A stretch of 64,000 bases of DNA from the NCBI RefSeq assembly GCF_022548875.1, contig NZ_JAKZEW010000006.1:1-64000 (forward strand), given 5' to 3'. A program made the position numbers and the translations under genes. This stretch comes from Glycomyces sp. L485. GTDB lineage: Bacteria; Actinomycetota; Actinomycetes; Mycobacteriales; Micromonosporaceae. The notes under the pieces are model-generated. The model was not told the DNA's origin and searched no databases. It saw nothing but the letters and a program-made list of their open reading frames with translations. Below, piece by piece: positions 8,116 through 15,107 of this stretch (position 1 is its first letter; every line of letters starts with the position of its first letter).

Positions 8116-8972
8116 CACGACTCCCGACCGGTGTGGACCACGGACGCGGCGTGGAAGGGGACCGACAGGTCCACCTGTAGGACCTGGTTCCAAAGCAGGT
8201 GGAACAGCACCGGCATGACCGCGATCAAGTCGCCGACCGCCCCGGCTCCCTCGACCAGCCCGCGCGGCCGCGAGAAGACCTCCCGCAGCTCGGCCGCCAC
8301 GGGCTCCCGCCAGTAGCGCGGGTGACGGTACCCGGCCAACCAGCGGACGTTCGCCGTCACGATCGCGTCGGGCGCGCCGACCAGCCGGTACTCCCAGCCG
8401 ACTTCGTCGCAAGCCACTCGCGTCGCTTCGAACTTCGCCAGGTCCCGCGGTTTGCGCCGCTCCAGTGGCCGGCAGTCCACGACAATCCCCGAGCCGTCCG
8501 CGCAGCGCGCGAAGTAGTCTGGCGCGTGCGAGACCGGTCGGCCAGCCGCGTTCGCCCAGCACAGCCACAACGGCTGCGAGGACAACCCCACCACGGCCGG
8601 GTCGAAGTCCAGCACCATCGCGTGATCGCGTTCCAGCCAAGACTCGAACCCCACATGTGTGCCGAGCGTCGCCGACCACCACAAGCCAGGCAGGTTCCGC
8701 TGCCCCTTGTACGACGGGATCCGCCGCACCGGCAGGGCCTCCTCGAACCGGACCGACCGCGCCTGTTCCAGCGAGACCCGGTGCTCGGCCCCGGAGTCAG
8801 CGACGTAGACGACTTCGAAGCCGTCGGCCGGCGGGGCGCTGACACCCCCTTCAAGAACGCGCACGATCCCAGGCACGGTTGTCGCGGAAAGGGCACGATC
8901 AACTTGCACTGGACACACCAGTGCAGGTATTCGGTGACAGGCCCGTGGACATATAACTTGCGGGAACGGCAC
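8115..8972 (-). CDS. tnsA: TnsA-like transposon endonuclease
   Basis: A 285-residue protein when read from the GTG at 8972. The core FESWLERDHAMVLDFDP gives the nuclease glutamate E110, and HAPDYFAR gives D152. The third motif is VVDCRP (D166, R168) where E. coli TnsA has Q-x-K, so the usual catalytic lysine is replaced by arginine; this variant is common in what I recall of actinobacterial TnsA-like proteins. TnsA cuts the 5' strands at the transposon ends so that TnsA plus TnsB give cut-and-paste. The start is uncertain: the first 35 codons overlap a palindromic block that is also found without tnsA at 2174-2243, so translation may begin at an internal GTG near 8860-8875. Confidence 0.85.
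   Translation of the reverse strand: MPFPQVICPRACHRIPALVCPVQVDRALSATTVPGIVRVLEGGVSAPPADGFEVVYVADSGAEHRVSLEQARSVRFEEALPVRRIPSYKGQRNLPGLWWSATLGTHVGFESWLERDHAMVLDFDPAVVGLSSQPLWLCWANAAGRPVSHAPDYFARCADGSGIVVDCRPLERRKPRDLAKFEATRVACDEVGWEYRLVGAPDAIVTANVRWLAGYRHPRYWREPVAAELREVFSRPRGLVEGAGAVGDLIAVMPVLFHLLWNQVLQVDLSVPFHAASVVHTGRES
8859..8928 (-). repeat. 70-bp block at the tnsA 5' end, with palindrome
   Basis: This is the partner of 2174-2243, with one mismatch in 70. It contains the perfect inverted repeat TGCACTGG-N5-CCAGTGCA at 8905-8925. It sits at the start of the tnsABC-tniQ operon, where an operator or TnsB-binding end sequence would be expected. That it is the part best kept in the decayed copy argues for a DNA-level role rather than only coding for the TnsA N-terminus. 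Confidence 0.85.
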
Positions 8973-8989
8973 TTCTCGTGAGTTATGTG
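8950..8989. promoter_or_regulatory. Inverted repeat between divergent tnsA and coiled-coil gene
   Basis: Arms CATATAACT (8950-8958) and AGTTATGTG (8981-8989) are inverted with one mismatch in nine, separated by 22 bases. They lie in the divergent control region between the leftward tns operon and the rightward gene at 9063. This could be an operator or a transposon-end motif. There is no independent evidence of function. Confidence 0.4.
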
Positions 8990-9000
8990 TTGGCTCGCGA

Positions 9001-9062
9001 CAGGTTTTATTTTATCTTTATTTATTATAAAAGCCGGAAAATAATAATGGTATGATGTGGGC
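9001..9062 (+). promoter_or_regulatory. AT-rich promoter, probably leaderless
   Basis: Bases 9004-9056 are strikingly AT-rich (runs of T and A such as TTTTATTTTATC and AAAATAATAATGG) in an otherwise GC-rich region. A -10 hexamer TATGAT at 9051-9056 ends six bases before the ATG at 9063, and no ribosome binding site lies between. This is the spacing of a leaderless actinobacterial transcript. No good -35 is visible. Confidence 0.6.
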
Positions 9063-10115
9063 ATGACGAAAACAGCTACGTTGTGCAAGCGGTGCGGCAA
9101 GCCGGTTCCTCAGGCGGGCGGGCGCGGGAGGCCGCGCCTGTACTGCGCCGAAGGCGACTGCGCGTCCCAGGCCAAGCGCCAGCGCGAGCTGCGCCGCGCC
9201 ACACCCGGACTCGAAGGCGCGCTGGCCCGCGCCGAGGAACTCTACGAACAGATCGAGCAGTCCATGTCCACGGCGCTGGCGCCCCTGGCCGAGGCGCTGC
9301 GGGCCGAGACCGACCCGGCCGAGGTCGAGGCCCGGCTCGCCGAGGTCCGCTCCGAGGCCGCCGGCGCGGTCGCCGCCGCGCGGGCCGAACGGGACGAGGT
9401 CACCGGGCGTGCCGAGGCGCTCAGCGAGGAGCTCGCAGCGGTCCGGGCCGAGGCCGATCAGCATGCCGCGGGCAAGGCCGAGGCCGAGGCGCGGGCCAAG
9501 GAGGCGGTCGAAGCGCGGTTGGAGGCCGTCCGCGCTGCGGAGCTTGCCGGCGAGGCCGCGGCGGCGGCGAAGGCTGAGGTGTTGGAGGCGGTCGTCGAAA
9601 GGGATGGGGCCCGCAGCGAGGCGGAGGCCGCGCGAGGGCAGGCCGCGGCGGCTCGCGGCGAGCGGGATCGTGCGTTCGACTCGCAGGCAGAGGCCGAATC
9701 CGCTGCCGCGCAGGCGCGGGGTGAGGCGGACTCGGCTCGGGCCCGGGCCGATGAGGTCACCGCTGAGGCCGCTTCGGCGGTCAGGGCCGCTGAGGAGGCG
9801 CTGCGTCGGTCCGATGAGCGCTCGGCCGCTCTGGTGGCCGAGCGTGATGCCGAGCGCGGCCGTGTCGAGGCGCTCGTGGCCGATCTGGCCGTTGCCAGGC
9901 GCGATGCGGAACGGTCGGCTTCAGAGGCCGCCGAGGCTCGGGAGTCATTGGCGCACAGGCACCGTGAGGTCGAGGCGTTGGCCTCCGATAAGCGGGTGCT
10001 GTCGGCGCAGCTGGAGGCCGCGGACGCCGCCCAGACCGGGTTGCGGGGCGAAGTCGAGTCCTGGCGCCAGCGCGCGCTGGCCGCCGAAGCGCGTTTGGAC
10101 GCCGGGAGGTCGTGA
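9063..10115 (+). CDS. Zinc-finger plus long coiled-coil protein
   Basis: A 350-residue protein. The N-terminus has four cysteines (C8-x2-C11, C28-x4-C33) within a basic region, CKRCGKPVP to AKRQRELRRA, which looks like a small zinc finger for DNA or protein binding. Residues 50-345 are one alanine/glutamate/arginine-rich coiled coil without breaks. The layout recalls KfrA-like plasmid proteins, which bind their own promoter and form filaments, but I see no KfrA helix-turn-helix. It is transcribed away from tnsA, from an AT-rich promoter. It may regulate or accompany the transposon. Function unknown; an upstream in-frame GTG exists at 9057. Confidence 0.75.
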   Translation: MTKTATLCKRCGKPVPQAGGRGRPRLYCAEGDCASQAKRQRELRRATPGLEGALARAEELYEQIEQSMSTALAPLAEALRAETDPAEVEARLAEVRSEAAGAVAAARAERDEVTGRAEALSEELAAVRAEADQHAAGKAEAEARAKEAVEARLEAVRAAELAGEAAAAAKAEVLEAVVERDGARSEAEAARGQAAAARGERDRAFDSQAEAESAAAQARGEADSARARADEVTAEAASAVRAAEEALRRSDERSAALVAERDAERGRVEALVADLAVARRDAERSASEAAEARESLAHRHREVEALASDKRVLSAQLEAADAAQTGLRGEVESWRQRALAAEARLDAGRS

Positions 10116-10125
10116 AGCGAGGGTA

Positions 10126-10151
10126 GGCCCGGGGCGCTGGTCCCCCGGGCC
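10126..10151. terminator. Bidirectional hairpin terminator
   Basis: A perfect 9-bp stem GGCCCGGGG / CCCCGGGCC with an 8-base loop lies between two genes that run toward each other (ends at 10115 and 10170). There is no U-run on either side, as is common in actinobacteria. Confidence 0.6.
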
Positions 10152-10169
10152 GTTCGGTGTTTCCTGGTG

Positions 10170-11138
10170 TCAGATCGTGATGGCGGTCTTGCCGAGGGCG
10201 TGGCCTTCGTGGAAGTGGCGCAAGGCCTCGGGGACTTCGGTGAGTGGGTGGGTTCGGCCGATGACCGGGGTCAGGGTGCCGTCGGTGAGCATCCGGGCGA
10301 GGTGTTCAAGGTGGGCGGCGCGTTCGGATCCGATCTGGGTGGTGAGGCTCTGCCTGGTGAACGGCGAGACCAGGGCGGCGCGCATCTGGCGGTCGAGGCC
10401 GCCCAGCCAGTTCCCGGGCGTCTCGGATCCGACGATCACGAGGGTGCCGCGTTCGGCGAGGATGCGGCGGAGCCGGTGCAGCGGGCGGTGCCCGGCGGTG
10501 TCGATGATCGCGTCGTAGCGTTCGGGCCGGTCGGTCGGTTCGGTGCGGGTGTAGTCGATGACGTGGTCGGCGCCTATCTCGGTGACTGTGTCGGTCTTCG
10601 TTTTTGAGCAGACGCCGGTGACTTCGGCGCCTGCGGCTTTCGCGATCTGGACGGCGAAGGTGCCGACTCCTCCCCCGGCGCCGATCACCAGTACGCGCTG
10701 GCCTGGTTTGATTTTCGCGGTGTCGCGGATGGTTTGGAGTGCGGTCATGCCGGAGACGGGGACGACCGCGGCCTGTTCGAAGGTGAGGTTCGCCGGTTTG
10801 CGGGCGATCTTGGCGGCCTTGGCGACGGTGTGTTCGGCGAAGGTGCCCGAGCCGATCCCGTAGACCTCCTCCCCTGGTTCGATGCCGGTGACCGCGGGGC
10901 CGACGGCTTCGACGACGCCTGCGAAGTCGATGCCGGGCACCGGTTGTTTGGGGCTTCGGGTGCCGGTCATGAGGCGCACGGGGTAGGGCAGGCCGGTGGT
11001 CAGGTGCCAGACTTCGGCGCCGAGGCCGGCGGCGTGTACGCGGACGAGGACCTCGTCGTCGCCGGGGACGGGTTCGGGGATGTCGGCCGGGTGCAGGACT
11101 TCGGGGGGTCCGTACCGGTCTTGGGTTATGGCGCGCAT
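10170..11138 (-). CDS. NAD(P)-dependent MDR oxidoreductase (quinone reductase-like)
   Basis: A 322-residue medium-chain dehydrogenase/reductase. The N-terminal GroES-like domain (about 1-125) includes PGIDFAGVVEAVGPAV. The Rossmann fold starts with VLVIGAGGGVGTFAVQIAK (about 145-163). The cysteine/glutamate set for structural zinc is absent, so it belongs with the zinc-free quinone oxidoreductase/zeta-crystallin side of the family. It reduces a quinone, enone or aldehyde with NAD(P)H; the actual substrate is unknown. It is followed by a shared terminator. It is probably not co-transcribed with the XRE operon 43 bp upstream, but this is not certain. Confidence 0.85.
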   Translation of the reverse strand: MRAITQDRYGPPEVLHPADIPEPVPGDDEVLVRVHAAGLGAEVWHLTTGLPYPVRLMTGTRSPKQPVPGIDFAGVVEAVGPAVTGIEPGEEVYGIGSGTFAEHTVAKAAKIARKPANLTFEQAAVVPVSGMTALQTIRDTAKIKPGQRVLVIGAGGGVGTFAVQIAKAAGAEVTGVCSKTKTDTVTEIGADHVIDYTRTEPTDRPERYDAIIDTAGHRPLHRLRRILAERGTLVIVGSETPGNWLGGLDRQMRAALVSPFTRQSLTTQIGSERAAHLEHLARMLTDGTLTPVIGRTHPLTEVPEALRHFHEGHALGKTAITI

Positions 11139-11181
11139 GGGTGTGTTCTCCTCTTTTCGGTGAGGGGTGGTGCCGGTCGGG

Positions 11182-11412
11182 TTATTCGTCGGTGTCGGCG
11201 TAGCCGAAGACTTCGTCGAGCGGTGTTTGGAATACGCGGGCGATCTGGAAGGCGACTTCGAGGGAGGGTGAGTAGCGGCCCTGTTCGATTGCGATGACGG
11301 TCTGGCGGGTGACGTTGATGCGGTCGGCGAGTTCGGCTTGGGTCATGCCGCCGTTGGCGAAGCGGAGCGCCTTGATGTTGTTGGTGACTTTGGTCGGTTT
11401 GCCCACGGTCAC
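11182..11412 (-). CDS. Small XRE-family transcriptional regulator
   Basis: About 76 residues, almost all of it a Cro/CI helix-turn-helix: MTQAELADRINVTRQTVIAIEQGRYSPSL. The size and sequence match the short YgzD-type regulators often encoded with small membrane proteins. The start is chosen at the GTG whose GTGA overlaps the stop of the upstream gene; an ATG three bases earlier is equally possible. It is the third gene of an operon starting at 12259 and is a good candidate to bind the palindrome in that operon's promoter. Confidence 0.88.
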   Translation of the reverse strand: MTVGKPTKVTNNIKALRFANGGMTQAELADRINVTRQTVIAIEQGRYSPSLEVAFQIARVFQTPLDEVFGYADTDE

Positions 11413-11846
11413 CATCCCCGGTGGTAGAGGACGAGTTTGGTCACCGATGCGGTGATGGCGTTGAGGACGTATGCCAGGTACATGGCGCTTGCGATCCAGA
11501 AGTACTCGGCTTCGAGCATGGCCAGTGCGAAGGGGCCGATCATGGCGAAGGCGAGGATGTAGAAGCCGATGTGTTCGCCGCGGCGGTGGATGTCCTTGTC
11601 GCGTTCGTCTCGGCGGTCGCGGCCTTTGCGGGGTGGTGGGGCGACGAACATGTTCATGAGGATCGAGGCGCCGATGGCGATGAGCAGGGGTCGTTGGTAG
11701 GCGATGTCGGCTGCGGTGGTGTCGGCGAGTCGGTTCAGGATGTAGACGGTGTAGACGACGGGGACGGTGATGGTGGTGGTGAGGTAGCCCCAGGTGTAGC
11801 GCTCGCCGTAGGGGATGGTGGCGCGGTCGTTGTCGGATGGTGTCAT
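11409..11846 (-). CDS. Small four-helix membrane protein, DUF2178-like (second copy)
   Basis: 145 residues with four hydrophobic segments (about 20-40, 52-68, 95-113, 117-137). The cytoplasmic loop RRDERDKDIHRRGEHIGF resembles the DERDxxI signature of DUF2178 proteins. It is a paralogue of the next gene upstream, with which it shares layout and the YFWIASAMYLAYVLNAITA segment. Its ATG at 11846 overlaps the upstream stop (ATGA), and its stop overlaps the XRE start. DUF2178 genes are commonly paired with small XRE regulators. Function is unknown. Confidence 0.75.
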   Translation of the reverse strand: MTPSDNDRATIPYGERYTWGYLTTTITVPVVYTVYILNRLADTTAADIAYQRPLLIAIGASILMNMFVAPPPRKGRDRRDERDKDIHRRGEHIGFYILAFAMIGPFALAMLEAEYFWIASAMYLAYVLNAITASVTKLVLYHRGW

Positions 11847-12259
11847 GAGCGGGCTCCTCCCCGGTAGCCGGTGATCTTCGCTGCGGAGAAGGCGATTCCG
11901 GAGATTGCGAAGGCGAGGTAGAGGGCGTTGGCGATCCAGAATTGGTCGATGTCGAGTAGGGCGAGTGTGAGTGCGGTGGTGGCGCCGAGGGCGATCCAGC
12001 TGCTGCCGGCGACTTGGCCTTTGCGGTCGATGTCGGCGTCGCGTTCGTCGCTTCGTGGGTCGGTGAGGAGTCGGGTGGCGGTGTAGCCGATGCCGAAGGC
12101 GAGGGTCGCCGCGGCGATGCTGATGATCATGGGTGCTCGGTAGGGGGTGTCGGTGATGGTTCCGTTGCCGGTCTGGGGCAGGACGGTGGCGTAGTAGGCG
12201 ATGGGGGTGGCGGTGAGGATGGCGGCCCAGAGCCAGGTGAGTTTTTCCTCGAAGGACAT
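11843..12259 (-). CDS. Small four-helix membrane protein, DUF2178-like (first copy)
   Basis: 138 residues, four membrane segments, with the loop DPRSDERDADIDRKGQVAG between the second and third. It is the first gene of a three-gene operon with a paralogue and an XRE regulator, all coupled by 4-bp overlaps. GGGAGAC lies five bases upstream of the ATG at 12259. A strong sigma70-type promoter with an operator lies upstream. The two paralogues may form a heteromeric membrane complex; what it does is not known. Confidence 0.75.
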   Translation of the reverse strand: MSFEEKLTWLWAAILTATPIAYYATVLPQTGNGTITDTPYRAPMIISIAAATLAFGIGYTATRLLTDPRSDERDADIDRKGQVAGSSWIALGATTALTLALLDIDQFWIANALYLAFAISGIAFSAAKITGYRGGARS

Positions 12260-12295
12260 CGGCGTCTCCCATGTCAAAGTTGTTTTACTCCTTCG

Positions 12296-12324
12296 AGCGT
12301 AAAGCATGTTTGACATCATGTCAA
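12296..12324 (-). promoter_or_regulatory. Promoter with palindromic operator for the XRE operon
   Basis: On the minus strand there is a consensus -35 TTGACA (12324-12319), a 17-bp spacer and a -10 TACGCT (12301-12296). The -35 is part of a perfect palindrome, TTGACAT-N-ATGTCAA (12310-12324). An extra half-site, ATGTCAA, lies at 12271-12277 downstream of the start of transcription. This arrangement suggests repression by the XRE protein encoded at the end of the operon. Confidence 0.7.
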
Positions 12325-12621
12325 TTTTTCTTGACTTCGATGGTGGCCAAGGGCGGGACGTTGCGGCGTTGCCGCCCCTGGAGGGGCCTTCGGCCTGCCC
12401 CCTTTGCGGTCGGCTGCCTGCGACTCGCGGCCTGGAACCGGCCAGCCTTGCGGCGCAAGCGGACATCCTCCGATTTCGGATGCGCCTTCGCCTTCTGCAC
12501 CAGGCGTCAGATCTACCAAATGTGACTATATGGTGACCTAATGTAGTATTGTCTTGTTGCTGTCTATAACATCATTAACAGTAATATATAGAACAATTCA
12601 GACAATCGGAAGGGAATCGAC
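12325..12621. other. Hairpin-rich non-coding stretch and AT-rich leader
   Basis: No gene is visible. Bases 12350-12510 hold several short inverted repeats (for example CTTGC-N3-GCAAG and CATCC-N9-GGATG). From about 12525 to 12600 the sequence turns AT-rich, unlike its surroundings, up to the start of the gene at 12622. The AT-rich part must contain that gene's promoter, but no clear -35/-10 pair stands out. The composition break suggests a boundary of acquired DNA. Confidence 0.5.
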
Positions 12622-13896
12622 GTGACCGAGCCGTACGTTATCCGTGGCAGGGGCAAAGAGCAGTGCCCTCCCAACACGTTCTGCCTGTTCGCCGACGTCA
12701 ACTTCAATGTCGGCGGCCCCCGGGAGACGATCCTCGTCATCCCGGCCGGATCGACTTCGAACAACTTTTCGGAACACGGCTTCGACCAGTCGGCCGAAGG
12801 TGTCTCCTCGGTCGTCAACGGCACCGCTCAGGAAAACGCCCTGTTCACCAAGGTCGACCAGGGCGGCGCACGCCTCCCCGTGGCGGCGAACAGCGACATC
12901 GCCGACCTCACGAAGTACAATCTGCCAGGAAGCCGCACCGGCACCTGGAACGACCAGCCGCAGTCCGCCCTGGCGTACATGGAGGTCGTACCGGTGCCGG
13001 TCATCGACGAGCCGCGCCCCGACGCCCAAGTCGACAACGCCAGGCAGCGCGTCTCGGGGATCGCTAGCGGAGCGGTCGACAAGGTCGAGATCTATGACGG
13101 GCTCAAGCCCATCGGTACCGCTCCCGTCGCCAACGGCGCTTGGACCTACACGCCGAGCATCGACTGGAGCGACGGCAAACACGAACTCGCTGTCCTCGCC
13201 ATGCACGGCTCGGCGAAGTCCGGCCGCGCCTACCGCAACTTCTACCTGGTGAAGCCTTCGGCGTCCGTGCAGATCACCAACCCGAAGAGCGGCGCGCACG
13301 TCGCCGCCTCGGCGCGCATCGAGGGGCACGCGTTCAACGCCGGGACCGTCGAACTCAAAGACGGAGGCAATGACCTCGGCACCGTGCCGGTCATCAGCAA
13401 CAATTGGGCGTACGCCCACACCGAGGGATGGGCGGTCGGAGAGCACACCGTCCACGCCACAGCCGTCTCCGGCGGCATCCGGTCCACCGAGGCCCAGGCC
13501 ACATTCACCGTGGAGAAGCCGAACCTCGATGTCTCCTACGAGTTCTCCGGAAGCTGGTCGGACAGCAGCAGCGGCGTCGAAGAGCACGTGTATTCCTACA
13601 ACATCCTCCTGACCGCCGACACCAAGTCCGTTCAACAATGGCGGCTGGGATTCAAGCAGCTCCCCGCGGGGACGCACCTGCCCAAGACGTTCACCGACAC
13701 GTTCTGGGGCGTGGTCATCAAGGACGGCGCCGACGGCACGATCCTCCTCGGCTCCCCGCCGCCCGAAGAGGGCAAGCACGTCATCTTCGCCGGGAATGAG
13801 TTGCACGTGCAAGTGCAGGTGATGTTCCCCGACAAGGACACCGCACACGAGAAGCTCTACGGCCTCTTCGCCGAGGACTGGGGCGACACCGCATAA
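12622..13896 (+). CDS. I36-inhibitor-like / Ig-like repeat protein
   Basis: A 424-residue protein. Residues 13-65 (CLFADVNFNVGG to SSVVN) resemble the beta/gamma-crystallin-like fold of peptidase-inhibitor family I36. Two bacterial Ig-like modules follow (about 130-215 and 215-305), each with the pattern 'V..I..G...GAHVAASARIEGHA'. A C-terminal beta-rich domain of about 115 residues ends the protein. There is no Sec or Tat signal and no anchor, which is odd for such modules. The GTG start at 12622 has GGAAGGGA nine bases upstream. It has an AT-rich upstream region. It may be exported by another route or act inside; function unknown. Confidence 0.7.
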   Translation: MTEPYVIRGRGKEQCPPNTFCLFADVNFNVGGPRETILVIPAGSTSNNFSEHGFDQSAEGVSSVVNGTAQENALFTKVDQGGARLPVAANSDIADLTKYNLPGSRTGTWNDQPQSALAYMEVVPVPVIDEPRPDAQVDNARQRVSGIASGAVDKVEIYDGLKPIGTAPVANGAWTYTPSIDWSDGKHELAVLAMHGSAKSGRAYRNFYLVKPSASVQITNPKSGAHVAASARIEGHAFNAGTVELKDGGNDLGTVPVISNNWAYAHTEGWAVGEHTVHATAVSGGIRSTEAQATFTVEKPNLDVSYEFSGSWSDSSSGVEEHVYSYNILLTADTKSVQQWRLGFKQLPAGTHLPKTFTDTFWGVVIKDGADGTILLGSPPPEEGKHVIFAGNELHVQVQVMFPDKDTAHEKLYGLFAEDWGDTA

Positions 13897-13950
13897 CCCG
13901 ACGCGACGCCGTGAGAAGAAGGCGACGCCGAGGTGCCGCCTCTTCCCGCG

Positions 13951-13980
13951 GCGGCCGGGTCCCGTACGGGACCCGGCCGC
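13951..13980. terminator. Strong hairpin terminator
   Basis: A perfect 13-bp stem GCGGCCGGGTCCC / GGGACCCGGCCGC closes on the loop GTAC, 54 bases after the stop of the Ig-like gene. No U-run follows, typical for actinobacterial terminators. Confidence 0.75.
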
Positions 13981-13985
13981 CTATG

Positions 13986-14021
13986 GGTGTCGTAGGCGAT
14001 CCAGCGGCCGGTGATGTGGGC
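13986..14021. repeat. 36-bp exact copy of part of the LuxR gene at 19313-19348
   Basis: All 36 bases (GGTGTCGTAGGCGATCCAGC and the next 16) are found again at 19313-19348, inside the large LuxR-family gene, where the minus strand encodes AHITGRWIAYDT. Here the copy lies in the non-coding gap before the methyltransferase gene. A match of this length cannot be chance. It may be a scrap from a recombination event or from a lost paralogue. Confidence 0.8.
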
Positions 14022-14044
14022 CACCTAATTTGAGTGGTTATCGT

Positions 14045-14081
14045 TTGCCTCGCGGGGAGCCGACCGCCTAGGGTACGGACG
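14045..14081 (+). promoter_or_regulatory. Leaderless-type promoter of the methyltransferase gene
   Basis: -35 TTGCCT (14045-14050), an 18-bp spacer, and -10 TAGGGT (14069-14074) seven bases before the ATG at 14082. No ribosome binding site is present between them. Transcription would start at or next to the A of the ATG. Confidence 0.55.
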
Positions 14082-14828
14082 ATGACTGCGAACCGCGGGC
14101 CCGCACGGTACGGCCACCTCGACTTCAACTCCCCCATCGCCCCTTGGCGGGCCGACCGGCTCGTCGCGGGCCTGGCCGAGGCCGGACCGGGGACGATCGT
14201 CGACATCGGTTGCGGCTGGGGCGAGCTGCTCCTGCGCCTGGCCGAAGCGATCCCCGCGGCGAAGGCGACCGGGATCGACCCCGATGCCGAACTGCTCGAA
14301 CGCGGCCGCGCCAAAGCCGCGGCCCGCGGCCTGGACGGCCGGGTGACGTTCGCGGAGTGCCGGGGCCGGGAATGGACCGAGACGGCCGACCTGGTCGTGT
14401 GCATCGGCGCCTCCCACGCCTTCGGCGGCAGCGCGAAGGCTCTGACCGAGCTGTACCGGATCGTCAGACCGGGCGGGCGGCTCGTATTCGGCGACGGTTT
14501 CTGGGAGCGGGTGCCGACCGACGCCCAGCTCGAACACATGTGGCCCGGAACGACCACAGAAGAATGCCTTGAACTGGCCGACCTCGTCGACGTCGGGATC
14601 AGCGCCGGTTTCCGGCCGCTGCGCATCGAGACGGTCGAACGGTCCGAATGGGACGACTTCGAATCCGGAGCCGGAGCCGACAAGGAGAACTGGCTGCTCG
14701 CCAACCCGGGCGCACCGCAGGCCGCCCAGATCCGCGCCCTGGCCGACCAGAACCGGAACTGGTGGCTGCGCGGCCACCGGAACCTGCTCGGCTTCGCCTA
14801 TCTGACGCTCGGTCGGCCAGTCGCCTGA
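14082..14828 (+). CDS. SAM-dependent methyltransferase, class I
   Basis: A 248-residue class I methyltransferase. The SAM-binding motif I is IVDIGCGWGELLLRLAEA (about residues 38-55), the acidic loop is GIDPDAELL, and motif III-like LYRIVRPGGRLVFGDGFW follows. The C-terminal part (ENWLLANPGAPQAAQIRA...NRNWWLRGHRNLLGFAYLTL) is of the kind seen in small-molecule methyltransferases. The substrate is unknown. The ATG at 14082 is preferred to the in-frame GTG at 14034 because a -10 box lies seven bases before it and the homologous part starts there. Monocistronic. Confidence 0.8.
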   Translation: MTANRGPARYGHLDFNSPIAPWRADRLVAGLAEAGPGTIVDIGCGWGELLLRLAEAIPAAKATGIDPDAELLERGRAKAAARGLDGRVTFAECRGREWTETADLVVCIGASHAFGGSAKALTELYRIVRPGGRLVFGDGFWERVPTDAQLEHMWPGTTTEECLELADLVDVGISAGFRPLRIETVERSEWDDFESGAGADKENWLLANPGAPQAAQIRALADQNRNWWLRGHRNLLGFAYLTLGRPVA

Positions 14829-15107
14829 GGCGAGGCGCTCTGCCGGCGCGTCGAGGTCGGCGATGAGCCACCGGTGCCGGCCGCGCCGGCGTACCGAAGA
14901 GCGCACAGCGTCGCCGGTGCGCAGGACGAAGAAGCCTGCGCCGAGGCGTCCGAGGGTGGGATCCAGTCGGCCTGGTGGCTCCTCACGGTGCCGAGGAGGT
15001 CGGTGGCCTCCCCGGTGTAGAGGGGCTCTGGCACAGGTGGACCAGCTTGTCGGCCAACATGGTTTCTTCGCCGGCGAGTGCCCGTGCCCAGTGCGGCGGG
15101 CGGGAAT
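14829..15107 (-). pseudogene. Possible frameshifted gene remnant after the DUF1992 gene
   Basis: The minus strand shows protein-like segments in three different frames in sequence: PPHWARALAGEETMLADKL, then EPLYTGEATDLLGTVRSH, then GRLGAGFFVLRTGDAVRSS and onward to LIADLDAPAERLA. They follow one another without overlap, as expected for one ancient gene broken by small insertions or deletions. I do not recognise the family. It could also be non-coding. Confidence 0.3.

Noticed and set aside
5881-8316. Plus-strand open frame of 811 codons across tnsB
   Set aside because: It is the antisense shadow of tnsB, with a Gly/Arg/Val-rich composition and no motif, while the minus strand has an intact transposase.
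13951-13980. Palindrome considered as an attachment site
   Set aside because: The perfect GC stem with tetraloop right after a stop codon is explained by a terminator; no repeat of it elsewhere in the window was seen.
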